Below are positions 1-12,097 of a stretch of DNA of 64,000 bases, piece by piece. The position numbers and the translations under genes were made by a program. Position 1 is the first letter of the stretch; each line of letters opens with the position of its first letter. The stretch comes from Cepaea nemoralis (Eukaryota > Mollusca > Gastropoda > Stylommatophora > Helicidae): positions 3,021,001 through 3,085,000 of the forward strand of contig JACEFZ010025058.1 of the NCBI GenBank assembly GCA_014155875.1, given 5' to 3'. The notes under the pieces were generated by a model. It saw only the letters and a list, made by a program, of their open reading frames with translations. It searched no databases and was not told where the DNA came from.

Positions 1-283
1 CAAAACACTATCGCTGCTCAATCTTTAATACTTAGCCTATCTACTGAAAAACACAGGGCGGAGTTCTTTCGCTAACTCCGCTACCATTCAAATTTTCCCT
101 GACCGTCGACCTCCACTGTCGGGTCCCAAAACTCAACTGTCCCCATCAATGTTTTCCACTGTCTTTTAACCCTTCTTTGCAGCCCTCCCCGGGGAATGCC
201 CTTTAATCCCGTGTACTTGTTTATGTTGTAGCATTGCTACCCAGGGCGATCACCTCGCCGGTTAGTTCCGTCTAAACACGTTA

Positions 284-378
284 CACTATTGAACGAGGGG
301 TTCGAGCGCTTATGGGAATGTCCTGAGTGCAGTGATGTCGGTTCTTAGCTCAACTCAACTCAACTCAACTCAACTCAA
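284..378 (+). mobile_element. LINE C1, extreme 3' end
   Basis: About 60 bases encoding the last residues of the LINE C protein (…WECPECSDVGS) followed by a (CTCAA)n tail. The same end occurs at 18490-18570 and 57340-57413. It is a 5'-truncated retrotransposon scrap. Positions 1-283 before it show nothing recognisable. Confidence 0.7.
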
Positions 379-429
379 CAACAGAGAGACAAAACAGATA
401 GACATACAAGTAGGTAGGTGATTAGTTAA

Positions 430-430
<1 letters not shown>

Positions 431-485
<55 letters not shown>

Positions 486-526
486 GGACGGACGGACGGA
501 CGGACGGACGGACGGACGGACAGACG
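431..526. repeat. (GACA)n / (GGAC)n microsatellite
   Basis: Pure GACA units grade into GGAC units. The array lies about 50 bp beyond the LINE C1 tail. Any reading frame here is low-complexity and not a gene. Confidence 0.95.
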
Positions 527-1890
527 GCGGAATTTACCATGTTTTGCACATTTATCATTGCTGGAAGCAATACAATCTGCACTAGACACGTTGGTACCAG
601 CACTGTGTCAATACTACTGTTATATTCGCTATGTGATATTTATGTTATTAGTTAATTGTTTTTGTTTACTTTTTGTTTTGTTTTGGTTGAACAGATATTA
701 GTGAAAACTTCTCGATACATGTTGTCTGTGTTTGTCACACACTGGCGTCACATGTTGCATTCACGTGTCTCCTGAACTGAATTAGCTGAAAATACCGGTC
801 TCTTCATGTATGGCACGTGACGACTACGAGAGAAAGCATATATTCATGTCTATGGCTGCACAGCTCTGAGGAGATTGGCAAAGACCACACTCATTATTTT
901 AAAAAGCGTGAGAGTTTTTGCTAGTGCATCGCGTTGCATGATGTGCTGGGAGGTAACTGAGGCCTGTGTGTGCAAGAGGAAGATAATGTATTGGGGGGGG
1001 GGGGGGGGGGGAGAAGCTACCACCATGGACTGGGATACGCTTGTCTAAGTAAAGCATGGAAGTGCAGGAGAACGTGTTGAAGATTGTTGCTGTGGCTTCT
1101 GGTGTGGGGGTAATGCTGGGCGTTGCTGGTTGCTTCACTGTTGGAATGTTTTCATGCAGTTTCGTTTTCATATCTAAAATATGTTTCTGGTTTACGTTTT
1201 CTTGCACTATTCAGCTAGGAAAAGTAATAGAGTTGATACATCGAGATCAATGCTGTAACAATCCCCCCCCAATCAAAGGGGCATTGATGCACTATTATTC
1301 AATTTTAACGATTGGCGGAAGCCACACAGAAGACTTGATATGCAATGTAACGTTTTATAGAAACCAATAATTATGGAATATGGACAGAATGCGTACCAAC
1401 CCACTTTTATAGCATAATAGTTATATGAAAATTATACTAAGCAAGCATAGGTCAAGTAACAGACACAATGACATCAGATCGTGGCGAGTGTCTAGTAGAA
1501 TAAGAATGGTTACATGCCACGTTGGTTTTAATAAAGTGTGGATGCTCACCCGCGGCCATGACACAAGGATACGATTGTCAACTGTGGCAGAATTGGAACA
1601 GTCCGGTAGCACACACGGTTTGAAATATACATTTGACAAGAGAGCACAGAATATAACAACCTTGATGCAACCAGACTCAGATTTCATGAAGATAATCCAC
1701 ACGCCGACGGTTTATCTGATGACCAAACTACATATGCTGTGGATGTATCAATCAGTATGTAAGTGTTCTGACTATAAACATTGATACTCACAACATGATG
1801 AATATTTCAAGTAACGGCGCGAATTGCGCAGGGGCATTTGAAAATGCGAATACCGTAAATACACGCACAATTGCTTTATAATATAATCTG
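527..1890. other. Unassigned DNA
   Basis: There is a run of about 19 G at 993-1011. Overlapping open frames of about 90-120 codons lie on both strands at 1056-1370 and 1421-1784, but they have no recognisable motif and look like chance. No RNA gene or promoter could be supported. Confidence 0.5.
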
Positions 1891-1903
1891 ACATATGAGT
1901 TAT

Positions 1904-1982
1904 ATATCCTTTACAGGAAGTCGCAAACACCTGCATTTTTTTTTCTTGTTGTTGGGATCTCTTGTCAAGTTTACGTTCACTG
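1904..1982 (-). mobile_element. SINE-2, 3' fragment
   Basis: Bases reading tcctttacagga and gatctcttgtcaag match the tail half of the SINE at 22666-22919, in the same orientation. It is truncated before the tRNA-like head and runs directly into a LINE D-like fragment. Confidence 0.5.
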
Positions 1983-2645
1983 TCAATGTAACAATGGTGA
2001 CATCAAAGAAACAGGTGACACCCAAATGTGAAATAAGGGAAATTATTCACCAAGTGAATAGTTTTAAATATCTAGGGACAATTATAACGTCAGATGGAAG
2101 ATGCACAACAGAGATCAAGAGCAGAATAGAGCAAGCAATTGCTGCATTTCAGCAAATGAAGAATATCTTATGCAATAAGTCACTATCATTGAATGTAAGA
2201 AAGAGAGTGCTGAAGAGCTATATAGAACATGTTTTGCAGTATGGATGTGAATCTCGGAATATAAATTAACAAATTAAGGAGAGATTGGAAGAAACAGAGA
2301 TGTGGTTCCTTAGACGAATGTTGCGAATTCCTTGGACTGCCAAAGTAACTAACAACGAATGCCTTAAAGAGGCTAACTAAACTAAAACATTATATAAAAC
2401 AATAATAACGAGACAAACAGCTTTTATTTGGTCATGTGATAAGAAGAGAGACGCTGGAGAACAGCGTGATAACTGGGAAGATCGAGGGGAAGAGAGGCAG
2501 AGGCAGACTACGAGAAATGATGATAGATGGATTGTGACGGTGGCATGGAGAAATATCAATGGCTGAGTTGATCAAGAAAACAGACCGAGATATGTGGAGA
2601 GTCATGAACGCCTACGCCAGTCGGCACGGCACTTGATGATGATGA
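1983..2645 (+). mobile_element. RTE-like LINE (D-like), C-terminal third
   Basis: The translation shows the region just after the RT catalytic core: FKYLGTIITSDGR, then KNILCNKSLSLNVRKRVLKS, YGCES, the RGRQRRR basic stretch, and MNAYASRHGT before a stop and a (GAT)n tail. The family normally encodes an endonuclease and RT for target-primed retrotransposition. Only the 3' third remains and the frame is broken by stops near 2268 and 2380. Confidence 0.8.
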
Positions 2646-3182
2646 GTTTACCTTTGCTTTCTGACAATTTGACATATACGTAATTTAAAACCACAATCGC
2701 ACCGTTCAACGTGAGCGACACGATTCTCTTTCTTTGATAACAATATAATATAAGGGTCTTCGTCCCGACAACTAATCAAGCCGACATTAAGTTTGTAATT
2801 TAATTATCTGTAATGCGTTAAAGATGCGTGTTTATTTATTTTTTTTGGCCCCAATATAAAATGGAATATCTCAGTAAGCAACTGAGGGAAAATGGTGAGA
2901 TTTAGCATATAACCTTATTATTATGTCCACCCAGCAAACAAATTTTAGTTCTGGAGATTGTACGGCAGATTTCAATGTTTGTTTATATGCGGTATACAAT
3001 TTACGGCTCAGGGATTAATACCATCATTTTAAAAGTATTACAGCTTCAGCAAAACATATCCGCGCTTTTTTTTAAATTGTCTCGCTGTTTTTGTTTTGGC
3101 ACAAACAGCGCGGAGTTAAATGGTATTGTTCAGAGGTGTTTCCAATGGGGGTTCTTTCATGAAACGTGATTATATAAATAAA
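2646..3182. other. AT-rich unassigned DNA
   Basis: No open frame, repeat or RNA signal stands out. The sequence is AT-rich with short T runs. Confidence 0.4.
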
Positions 3183-3222
3183 CTAGCTGACTCGGCCCGG
3201 CTTCGCCCAGCTCCTGGCGGAG
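3183..3222. repeat. CTAGCTGACCCGGC-type GC-rich motif
   Basis: The motif CTAGCTGACTCGGCCCGGC, then CTTCGCCCAGCTCCTGGCGG, is shared with 52311-52350 and with tandem copies to 52703. At both loci it abuts a (CTAT)n array. It is probably the start of the same microsatellite-associated repeat. Confidence 0.7.
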
Positions 3223-3672
<450 letters not shown>

Positions 3673-4018
3673 AACCAGTCCACGCTATTAAATATTGATA
3701 AAAGTTACTGGAAAAATGTGAGGACCATGTGTTGAAAGAGGAAGAGGACTATTGGAGAAAGGATGGATTGAATTTTATGCAATCGAGAGCAATCATCAAC
3801 CTACTGGAATCGTCCGACACAGATTAAGGTCTGAACAGATCGCAGACCTTAATCTACGTACACACTTACTGGGATATTTTGCTCCAAATATTCAGACGAA
3901 TTGCAGGCCCTAAACATTTCAGCATCAGCATAAAGTCATTGGCAACAGTTTGTATTCCACAGTGATGAATTTTCAATTCCGCAAGCCCTCAGCGAAGACA
4001 AACAACTGTATTGAAAAA

Positions 4019-4079
<61 letters not shown>

Positions 4080-4687
4080 GCATTGAATACCAACAGAAGA
4101 GTAATATTGCGGCGGAAACTGACATATTGTGGCATAACAAGAAACGTGAGAGCAAACACGTTGTCAAATTAGGGGACAACACACGTGCATACGAATCAAT
4201 CTATAAACTTCAATGAAAAGAGGACCACCATCTTGGACGTTAAGAAGAAAGCCCACTACAGAGACACTGACAATTATCTTCATCATGCAAAACAGGTAAT
4301 CATGTTCCGTCTCTGAACGGTAAACAGCAGAGTAGACAAACTTTCACGAAGACTCAGAGCGGGTCTGTCACCCATGTGTATGTGTGAACAAACTACACAG
4401 ACAGATCCTTACAATTGGAAACATGATGACTAAACTGCGGTATCATTTCTGGTCACTCCATACGCACATTAACGCGCAGCTATTTGGAAGCTTTTACGAA
4501 CTCAATATAAAAAGCTAACATGAATACTTGTGTACACATTATTAACCAGCAGCTGAAGAAACAAGAAGGAAATGAAAAATAAGGTAAGAAATATATTCCT
4601 TCTACTTTCCTGTCAATTTACAAATTATTTACCCCACGCCTCTGTAAATTCTCTGTCTTTACTAATATTACACATTGCACCCCTCTC
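3673..4687. other. Unassigned DNA with a (CA)n array
   Basis: A (CA)n array occupies about 4025-4074. On either side I see no coding signal, tRNA-like boxes or transposon ends. Confidence 0.5.
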
Positions 4688-4930
4688 GGGATTCTCCGTG
4701 GTGAAGTGGTCAAGCCGTCTGACTCGGGCTCCGAAAGTTGTATGTTCGATTCCGGGCTGCGTCCTTCATTTCACGAGTGCATTTTTTCGGAGACTCCCGA
4801 GGGTCGTCGCTGGAGCTACGGAGTTCGTGCTTTGTGCGACGCTTTCCGCGCTGCGGAAAGAAACTGAGTCATATGGGATAAAAACTCGGTGCAATGCAGC
4901 CGACCCTGTAGACTTTTAAGCTACTTCTTT
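4688..4930 (+). mobile_element. tRNA-derived SINE (SINE-1)
   Basis: The head has an RNA polymerase III style A-box region (CCGTGGTGAAGTGGTCAAG) and a B-box (GTTCGATTCC at about 4742). A body follows containing GGAGCTACGGAGTTCGTG. The body recurs at 36562-36700 and at 25017-25115. The tRNA-like head makes this a SINE rather than a tRNA gene, because no full cloverleaf is present. Confidence 0.75.
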
Positions 4931-5589
4931 CATTGCACCCACTCCCATACGAATCCTGATACGCCTTGTGTGTCATCTGAATTGGAGGAGCGTCCATTAC
5001 TGTAAACACAAATTTGTTAGCGAGAAATCATTAGTTTTTCAGCAAACCGTCAAAGAAATGTCGCCGCTTTCGATGATTTAAGTTGCTTTTGGACCTATCA
5101 AAGATATATTCCTTGGGTGGGGGTAAATATAAGACGGCAGGAAAAATTTCATAACGATGCAACAAACAGTTTTCAAAATAATTGTTCGTGAATGAAGGCA
5201 TTCTTTTCGGGACATACTATAGAGGTGTGACTGTTGTTTAGTAACACCCTACTGATAGTTATCTTATGCTTGGACTGCTCGATGAACCCGCCACCAGATA
5301 TGCATCAAAAGGAAAGAGAGATTATGGGTTTTAACTCATATCCATCAATATCAAAGAGTGTATTATATACGTTATGTTGCCGTTAGATTGATTGGTTCCC
5401 CCCTCCCCTGTTGTTTCTGCATTTCTAAAGTGACGTCATGCGTATATTTAAATCAACGTAAAGGACAATTGTACATGCCTAAGGCGCTTTGGGCAAACCC
5501 AATCGGCTTTCGGTAGCACATGTAGTCAGTAAGGCGCCTTCACATCTGAAGACATTTCTCGGAACCCATTCTAGGCTGCGTCGACCTAT
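4931..5589. other. Unassigned DNA
   Basis: Nothing coding. The 5480-5545 stretch has repeated AAGGCGC words but no clear element. Confidence 0.4.
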
Positions 5590-5668
5590 TTTAAAACTCT
5601 GCTCCGTTGCGGATTTGAACCCATGATGGCATGCGAAGAGTGACTAAACTACCTTGTAAACCGTTAGC
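5590..5668 (-). mobile_element. Possible tRNA-like SINE head
   Basis: On the minus strand a TTTAGTCACTCTTCGC stretch precedes GGGTTCAAATCC, a good B-box. It resembles a degenerate tRNA-like Pol III promoter. No other copy was seen in the window, so the call is weak. Confidence 0.35.
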
Positions 5669-5834
5669 ATATTTGACAGGTGATAACCAATGTGTATTTA
5701 GCTGTTATATTATAAGACCATCCTGTGTGTGTTTTGATTGTGTCACGGGTGTATTAACAAAATGTTTCCAGTTTAGTATTTACAAAGCTTGTGTTCTTCC
5801 TCTTGTGCTTCCGTTCGATTTAAATGTGTTCTCT

Positions 5835-6093
5835 ACATCTGCAAGGCTGTCTCTCTTATAAACTTCACTGTCCTCTTTAGTCCACTCAGTGGCCCATATA
5901 ATATATCTTCCACTGCTGCTTCTCTGGGCCAGAATATTTTCCTAGATGTGTCTTATTTCATGAAGTTTTGGAGTATGTGATCTGCTGTCTGCGGCGAATA
6001 TTCATACTGTTTGCCAATCTTTAATTTTGTATTATCGTGATTGCGTCGATTGTGTCCTGTTATGAGGCGCAGAATATTGATTTATTCTAGTCT
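5835..6093 (-). mobile_element. LINE B, 3' terminal fragment
   Basis: The minus strand encodes the post-RNase H tail of LINE B (about INILRLITGHNRRN…QTADHIL…YGPLSGLKRTVKFIRE). It matches the ends at 8100-8350 and 11880-12060. It lies in inverted orientation to the LINE B copy starting at 6378. Confidence 0.7.
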
Positions 6094-6104
6094 ATCCATG
6101 AAAT

Positions 6105-6343
6105 AGAATCCAGCCGGTCTCTGTGGCTGAAGGGCTTGCGAACGCGGTTTGTGAACCCGTATACCCGGGTTCGAAACACGGCGGTGCTCGTATTTTCGAA
6201 AAAGGTATAGAGACCGGTCGTTCAGAAAGCAATGGCAAACTACTGAACGTAACACTTGCCTAGTACATCAACAGCAGCTGAAAATGCTGGTGTTGACTGC
6301 AACGTCCCGTAAGGGATACGCAACAAAATTTTTTTTTTTTTAA
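6105..6343 (+). mobile_element. SINE-2 with an 11-bp TSD
   Basis: A tRNA-like head (GGTCTCTGTGGCTGAAGGGC, B-box GGTTCGAAAC) is followed by a body ending in a T run. ATCCATGAAAT is present at both 6094-6104 and 6344-6354, which bounds the insertion exactly. Other copies are at 10236-10480 and 22666-22919. Confidence 0.88.
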
Positions 6344-6648
6344 ATCCATGAAATGTTAACAACGTCGCGTGCTGGTGTTGGTGATATGTGAAAACAATGG
6401 AGCGCATCATCAATCACAAACTGCAGTGGTGCATTAAAAGTGAAAACATCCTTGTACCACAACAGGCTGGCTTTAGGCAGTGCTACTCTACGGAAGATCA
6501 GACAACCTACCTCTCTCAAGAAATTGAGGATACATTCCAAGTGAAGAAGCTGGTGCTTGCTGCATGGATAGATCTGAAGAAAGCCTTTGACAAAGTTTGG
6601 AAAGAAGGTCTTATGAAGAAACTGAGAAATAGTAAAGTCAATTGAAGA

Positions 6649-7251
6649 ATGTACAAATGGGTGAAAGCAAACTTGCACAACAGAAGAACCCGAGTACAGA
6701 TAGACGGACTCAAGAGCAAGAAAGTACTACTGCGCCATGGTGTTCCCCAGGGCGGAGTCTTGTCGCCCACACTTTTTCTAATCTTCATCAATGATCTTGT
6801 TGCTAATCTACCGCATGGAATTAAAGCAACAATTTACGCTGATGACCTGGTTTTGTGGAGCACAAACGAACACGCATCAGAGGCCACCATATCACTACAA
6901 AGAGCTGTAGATACTTTTGTTACATGGGCGGATAGATGGTGTGTCAGCATAAACATTGACAAATGCAGCACCACTCTATTTACCCTCTCTCCGAAACAAA
7001 AGGCAGGGAGCATCCAGATAAATGGAACACCCCTTAGAAAAGATAAAGAACCAACATACCTTTTAGTAACATTGGATGTCATGTTGACATGGAGAAAACA
7101 CATCAAAAACGCAGTAGCAAAAGCCAGAAGGAAAATAGCCATCCTGAGAAAGCTAAGTGGAACCACTTTGGGGGCCAGTGGGAGCAAAGTTTATCACCAG
7201 AGCATACGACCACACCTGGAATACGGGTCAACTGCGTTGTGTTCAGCATAA
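6649..7251 (+). pseudogene. LINE B reverse transcriptase core (fragment)
   Basis: A 200-residue open stretch carrying RT motif B (VPQGGVLSPTLFLIFINDL) and the catalytic YADDLVLW. The thumb region follows (KARRKIAILRKLSG, RPHLEYGS). It would copy LINE RNA at a nicked target site. Motif A lies in the preceding frame (6388-6645), separated by a stop codon, so this is a relic. Confidence 0.8.
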
Positions 7252-7619
7252 AAAACCACACTACAAGAGTTGGACAGGGTGCAGAATCAAGCTCGTAGAG
7301 TCACCACAGAAGGGATGGGAGCAACCCCTATAGTAGCAATGGAGAAAATGGGGAGGATCCAAGCACTGGTAGAGCGCAGAGATACGAAAACAATAATACA
7401 AGCAGAAACGTTCCTCAGCTTGCCAGGCCACTCTATAAAGAACGGATTTTAAAACTTAGCTATGGGGCGGTTGAGAAGAAGTAGTTTTATCCACCAGGTG
7501 AAACGACTCTGCAGAGAGAAACTACCGATCTGCCCACAGTTGGTATCCCCCTGACAATTATTCCAGAGCGAACTCCATGGAAAGATGCACATAGACTATC
7601 ACTACAAATCCAGACTAAA

Positions 7620-8031
7620 GTGCGAGGAATATTTGACAAGGAAGAACAGAACAGTGTACAGCGCAGAACAGCAACTCTCAGCTTCCTTGATGACAAATTC
7701 CCACAGGACCGCTGGATCCGAGTCTACACAGATGGGTCAGCACAAAATGCTGTTCGAAATGGAGGAGCGGGAGTTTACATAGAATACCCAAATAATACAA
7801 GGGACACGGCCAGTGTTGACAGATGCAAAATCGGTGCTCGAGGCGCTCCTGTCTGGGAAATTGCCAGTACTAAGGACACTACTTTCTGAACTTAGCAGTC
7901 AGCATAAGGTCACCATGCAGTGGATACCATCCCACAGTGGAATACCTGGAAACAAAAGAGCTGATCAATTGGCTAAGGAAGGAGCAAAAGAGGAACAACC
8001 TGATGTACCCATTACATACCACCAAAAGTAA
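7620..8031 (+). pseudogene. LINE B RNase H domain, internally deleted
   Basis: The first catalytic Asp lies in VYTDGSA and a later one in TDAKSVLEAL. The distal part is HSGIPGNKRADQLAKEGA. Compared with copy 2, about 95 bp are missing near 7815, which removes the DAEIETI segment holding the catalytic Glu and shifts the frame. The enzyme would degrade RNA in the RNA/DNA hybrid; this copy could not. Confidence 0.75.
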
Positions 8032-8384
8032 AGAATGATCAAATCAGTCAGAAGGCCACCAAAACCTGCTCAAGACGACTACCACGTTATGGACAGACCA
8101 GAGCAAGTCATTATTCTGCGCCTCAGAACAGGGCACAATAGATTACGCAACCACATGTAAACAAAATTCAAGATTGGCGACTCAGCCATGTGTACATGTG
8201 GTTTGGCGCCGCAGACAGCAGAGCACAAACTCCAAGACTTCCCAAACTACAACATATCCAGGTGAACATTCTGGCCTAGAGAGACAACAGTCGAAGATAA
8301 ACTCTATGGACCGCTGAGTGAACTAAAAAAGACTGTTAGATTCATACAGAAGACAACATTGCAGTTATATATGTATTTCAAGCG

Positions 8385-8389
8385 AACGA

Positions 8390-8423
<34 letters not shown>

Positions 8424-8521
8424 AGAAGAAGAAGAAGAAGAAGAAGAAGAAGAAGAAGAAGAAGAAGAAGAAGAAGAAGAAGAAGAAGAATAAGAAGGAG
8501 GAGGAGAAGAAGAAGAAGAAA
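8385..8521. repeat. (GAA)n array
   Basis: A near-pure GAA/AGA purine array forms the 3' tail of LINE B copy 1 and butts against an inverted LINE B copy at 8522. Leu/Ser-rich frames on the minus strand are artefacts. Confidence 0.95.
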
Positions 8522-9060
8522 GCTGAAAGTCACTTCGCTGCATTGTACACTGTTCTGTTCTTCCATGTTGAATATTCCTTTCACGTTCGGGTAGATTTGT
8601 ACTGGTAGTTCGTTCTGGGATAATTTCAGAGGGATACCAACTGCGAGCAGATCAATGTTTGTCTTCAGAATCGCTTGGCGTGGTGGATCAAACTACATTT
8701 TTTTTTCAACCGCCCCACAGCTAAGTTTTCAGATTTGTTCTTCATAGGGTGGCCTGGCGTGTTGAAGAAATGTTCTGTCTGCTTCTTTTATCGTTTTCAT
8801 GTTTCTGCGTTCTCTCAGTGTGTGTGTTCTCCCAATTGTCTCCATCCCCACTATAGGGGCTCGTGTCGTCCCTCCCGGGTTGACGCTAGTGCATGTTTTT
8901 GCACACTGCGCAACTCTTGTAGTGCAGATTTTGATGCTGAACACCATGAAGTTGATCCATATTCCTAGTGTCTGGTTGTATGCTTCCCATGTGATTCCAC
9001 TTATTTTTCTAAGCTTGGCGATCATTCTTCTGGCTTTTGTTGCTGTTTTGTGGATGTGTT
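8522..9060 (-). mobile_element. LINE B copy, inverted, middle part
   Basis: The minus strand encodes the RT thumb to pre-RNase H region (IAKLRKISGITWEAY, MKGIFNMEEQNSVQ). It matches 7130-7690 of copy 1. It is truncated at the (GAA)n boundary before RNase H. Confidence 0.75.
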
Positions 9061-9413
9061 TTCCCTTGTGTATTTTCTGTGTCCTTTCTGTGTCCTGTGT
9101 CCTTCTGTGTCTATTTATGCTGATGGGGTATTTATGTTCTGCTGATGGGGCTTATGATATTTCAATTTCATAAGAGGAAGAAATATGATATAACTTTTAT
9201 CTTTGTTTACGGCTAACATAAAGTGTTATTTTCCTTTGGCATTATTGGTGTCATTTAGGTTAATACACTGGTAACCAACTACATTTTCATCAGTTTCCTT
9301 AAACAGAAGTTGCATGTTATTTATTTCTTATCCTCCCCCTCCAATAATTGTACCCATTTCTCCCCAAATAAATGTATGATTCCGCCTCGGGAAGTGACAA
9401 TTCAACGTGAAGA

Positions 9414-9775
9414 TCAGGTTGTTTTTTTAATTGAGATTAATCCAATTACCTTTGTCTTTTCTCTATGAATGGTGTTGGTGGTATGTGACAGATATATCAG
9501 GTTTCTCTTCTTTTGTTCCTTTCTAAGCCAGGCAATGAGCTCTGTTTCTGGGTACTCCAAAGAAAGTAGTGTCTGTAGTACTAACAATTTCGCAGACTGG
9601 AGTGCCTCAAGTGCTGATTTTGTATTTGTTAGTAGCACAACAGACTATGTACTATGTTGGCTATTCAGTAATTTTTCAGTTGATATCTTGAATCAAGATA
9701 CAAACAATTTGTTTGTATCTGCCTGGATTTCTGCTTCATAGGTATGGCAGTACTTACCTAACTGTTGTGACCCTT
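9414..9775 (-). mobile_element. LINE B RNase H fragment
   Basis: The minus strand carries the RNase H middle: YEAEIQADTNK (catalytic Glu region) then LLTNTKSALEALQSAK, then EYPETELIAWLRKEQ. Since RNase H should follow, not precede, the 8522-9060 segment on this strand, this is a separate copy or a rearrangement. 9060-9413 shows only weak repeats of TCTGCTGATGGGG. Confidence 0.65.
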
Positions 9776-9779
9776 CAAA

Positions 9780-9905
9780 ATCATGGCTAGTTAATCTTGC
9801 ACCTGATTACATGTGTGTGACAAGAGTGCAATGTCGTCGGCGAAGCTTACATTATCACTGAATTCCACTTCTGGATGTAGGTATTTCTGTTTTCATAACC
9901 CACGT
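9780..9905 (-). mobile_element. LINE RT fragment with FADD box
   Basis: One minus-strand frame reads VEFSDNVSFADDIALLSHTCNQVQ, a clear RT motif C of a LINE different from family B. About 40 codons remain, with stops on both sides. Confidence 0.55.
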
Positions 9906-10235
9906 TGAGGCTGAATTGTTCTGCTGATGGGGTATCATGTCATAAGCACAACCCTACACAGTCGCGTCTTTCGACATGTCTCTAAGCATGGCGGTGTTAC
10001 TGTTCCTTACTTCCCTTGTGGACACTGGTAAAACACTAGCGTTTCTTCGTTTACTAATAATTATTTCTCTAGTTGTCTAAGATCATCTATTTGCAGACTA
10101 CGAATCTGTCTCGCTGCTGTGATAAGTGTCCTAATGCTCTGAGATGATATGTTCTTAATTAATTAACGATGATTCTGTCTCCATCTGGGATTAATTGCAT
10201 AGTTCTCTTAGAATTTTCTTCATTTACTAACGACG

Positions 10236-10480
10236 ACTGCCGTCTCCGTGGCGAAGGGTTTCGGACGCGGTTCGTGATCCCGCATCCCCGCGTTCGAAAC
10301 ACAGCTGAGCGCGATTTGGCAGCAGACCACGTTGTGTTGGCTTTTTACGAAATGGTATGGGTGCCGGTCGTTCAGAAAGCAATGGCAGACTACTGAACGT
10401 AAACTTGCCAAGACATCACAACAGCAAAAGATGCTGGTGTTGACTGCAACGTCCTGTAAAGCATATGCAACTAATTTTTA
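10236..10480 (+). mobile_element. SINE-2 with a 10-bp TSD
   Basis: It has the same tRNA-like head and body as 6105-6343. ACTAACGACG flanks it at 10226-10235 and 10481-10490. The B-box reads CGTTCGAAAC. About 300 bp on each side (9906-10225, 10491-10775) show nothing else recognisable. Confidence 0.88.
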
Positions 10481-10775
10481 ACTAACGACGGATCTGCCTT
10501 GTTGCTGTATTAACTGCCTGCCCTATGTCTTAGACATGATATATTTTTTTTTAAATGTACTAACGACTATTCTGTCTCATTCGCGGTCTCATGCAATGAT
10601 TAAGTTCTGTTGAAGATGACAGATACACTGACATTACACAACCATCTTTTGTGCGATATGATAACTGAATATCTTGTTTGTATAAGTTATCGTATTGTCA
10701 TTGAAACCGTACTTTAGAAACTGCAGACTAACAGCGTGTTAGACTTAAGACTCCATCCTTCCATCATGTGCCATC

Positions 10776-12097
10776 ACCAAAAAAAGCAGTAGGAAAAGCC
10801 AGAAGGAAAATAGCCATCCTGAGAACGCTAAGTGGAACCACACGGGGAGCCAGTGGGAAAATACTTAGCAACAGAGCATACGACCACACCTGCAATACGG
10901 GTCAACTGCGTGTTTTTCAGCATAAAAAACCACACTACAAGAGCTGGACAAGGTGCAAAATCAAGCACTTAGAGTCACCACTGGAGGGATGAGATAAACC
11001 TCTATAGTGGAAATGGAGAAGATGGGGAGGACAGAAGCACAGCAAGAGCGCAGAGATACGAAAGCCCTAATACAAGCAGAAAAGTTCCCCAGCTTGCCAG
11101 GCCACCCTATTAAGAACAGATTTGAAAACTTAGCTATGGGGCGGTTGAAACGAAGCAGTTTTATCCACCAGACCAAACGACTGTGCAGAGAAACCTCAGA
11201 TCTGCCCACAGTTGGTATCCCCCTGACAACTATTCCAGAACGAATTCCATGGAAAGGTGAACATGGGCCATCACTACAAATCCAGACAAAAGTGAGAGGA
11301 ATATTTGACAAGGAAGAACAGAACAGTGTACAGCTCAGAACAGCCACTCTCAGCTTTCTTGATTAAGAATACCTACAAGACCTCTGGATCCTAGTCTACA
11401 CAGATGGGTCAGCACAAAATGCTGTTCGAAATGGAGGAGCGGGAGTATACATAGAATACCCAAATAATACTAGGGACACGGCCAGAGTTCCAAAAGAAAA
11501 GTACTGCAATAACCATGATGCTGAAATTGAGACAATCAAGATAGCAACAGAGAAATTACTAAATTCCAGTCATGGTACACAACCTGTGGTGCTATTAACA
11601 GATGCAAAATCAGTATTCGAGGCGCTCCTGTCTGGGAAATTACCAATACTAAGGACACTTATTTTCTGAACTTAGCAGTCAGCATAAGGTCACCATACAA
11701 TGGATACCATCCCACTGTGGAGTACCCGGAAACGTCAGAGCTAATCAATTGGCTAAGGAAGGAGCAAAATAAGAACAGACTGATGTGCCCAATACACCAC
11801 CAAATGAAAAGAATGATCAAATCAGTCAGAAAGCCACCAAAGCCTGCTCAAGACGACTACCATGTTATGAACCAGAACAAGTCATTATTCTGTGCCTCAG
11901 AAGAGGACACAATAGATTACGCAACCACATGTATACAAAATTCAAGATTGGTGAATCAGCCATGTGCACATGTGGATTGGCGTCGCAGACAGCAGAGCAC
12001 AAACTCCAAGACTGCCTAAAATATAACATATCTAGGCAAATTCATACAAGAGACAACATTGCAGTTATAGACATACTTCAAGGGAACGAAAGAAGAA
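10776..12097 (+). mobile_element. LINE B copy 2 (RT thumb to 3' end)
   Basis: Starts at VGKARRKIAILRTLSG and continues through RNase H to the cysteine-bearing tail (MCTCGLASQTAEHKLQDC). It keeps the RNase H segment NNHDAEIETIKIATEK near 11505-11550 that copy 1 lost, so it serves as the reference. Frames are broken several times. It ends abruptly where an inverted LINE D begins. Confidence 0.82.

Larger units (their letters stand above)
6378..8384 (+). mobile_element. LINE B copy 1 (RT + RNase H)
   Basis: A 5'-truncated I/Jockey-group LINE, starting within the RT domain and ending in a long (GAA)n tail. The order is RT motif A (WIDLKKAFDKVW, about 6560), motif B (GVPQGGVLSP), motif C (YADD), a connection region, RNase H (VYTDGSA near 7720) and a cysteine-bearing tail. 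Frames are broken by a stop at about 6643 and by shifts after 7250 and 7480, so the copy is dead. It retains no ORF1 or endonuclease. Confidence 0.85.

Noticed and set aside
1421..1784. Overlapping frames of 93 and 119 codons as a small gene
   Set aside because: Open on both strands with no motif, and no splice or promoter context that I could support.
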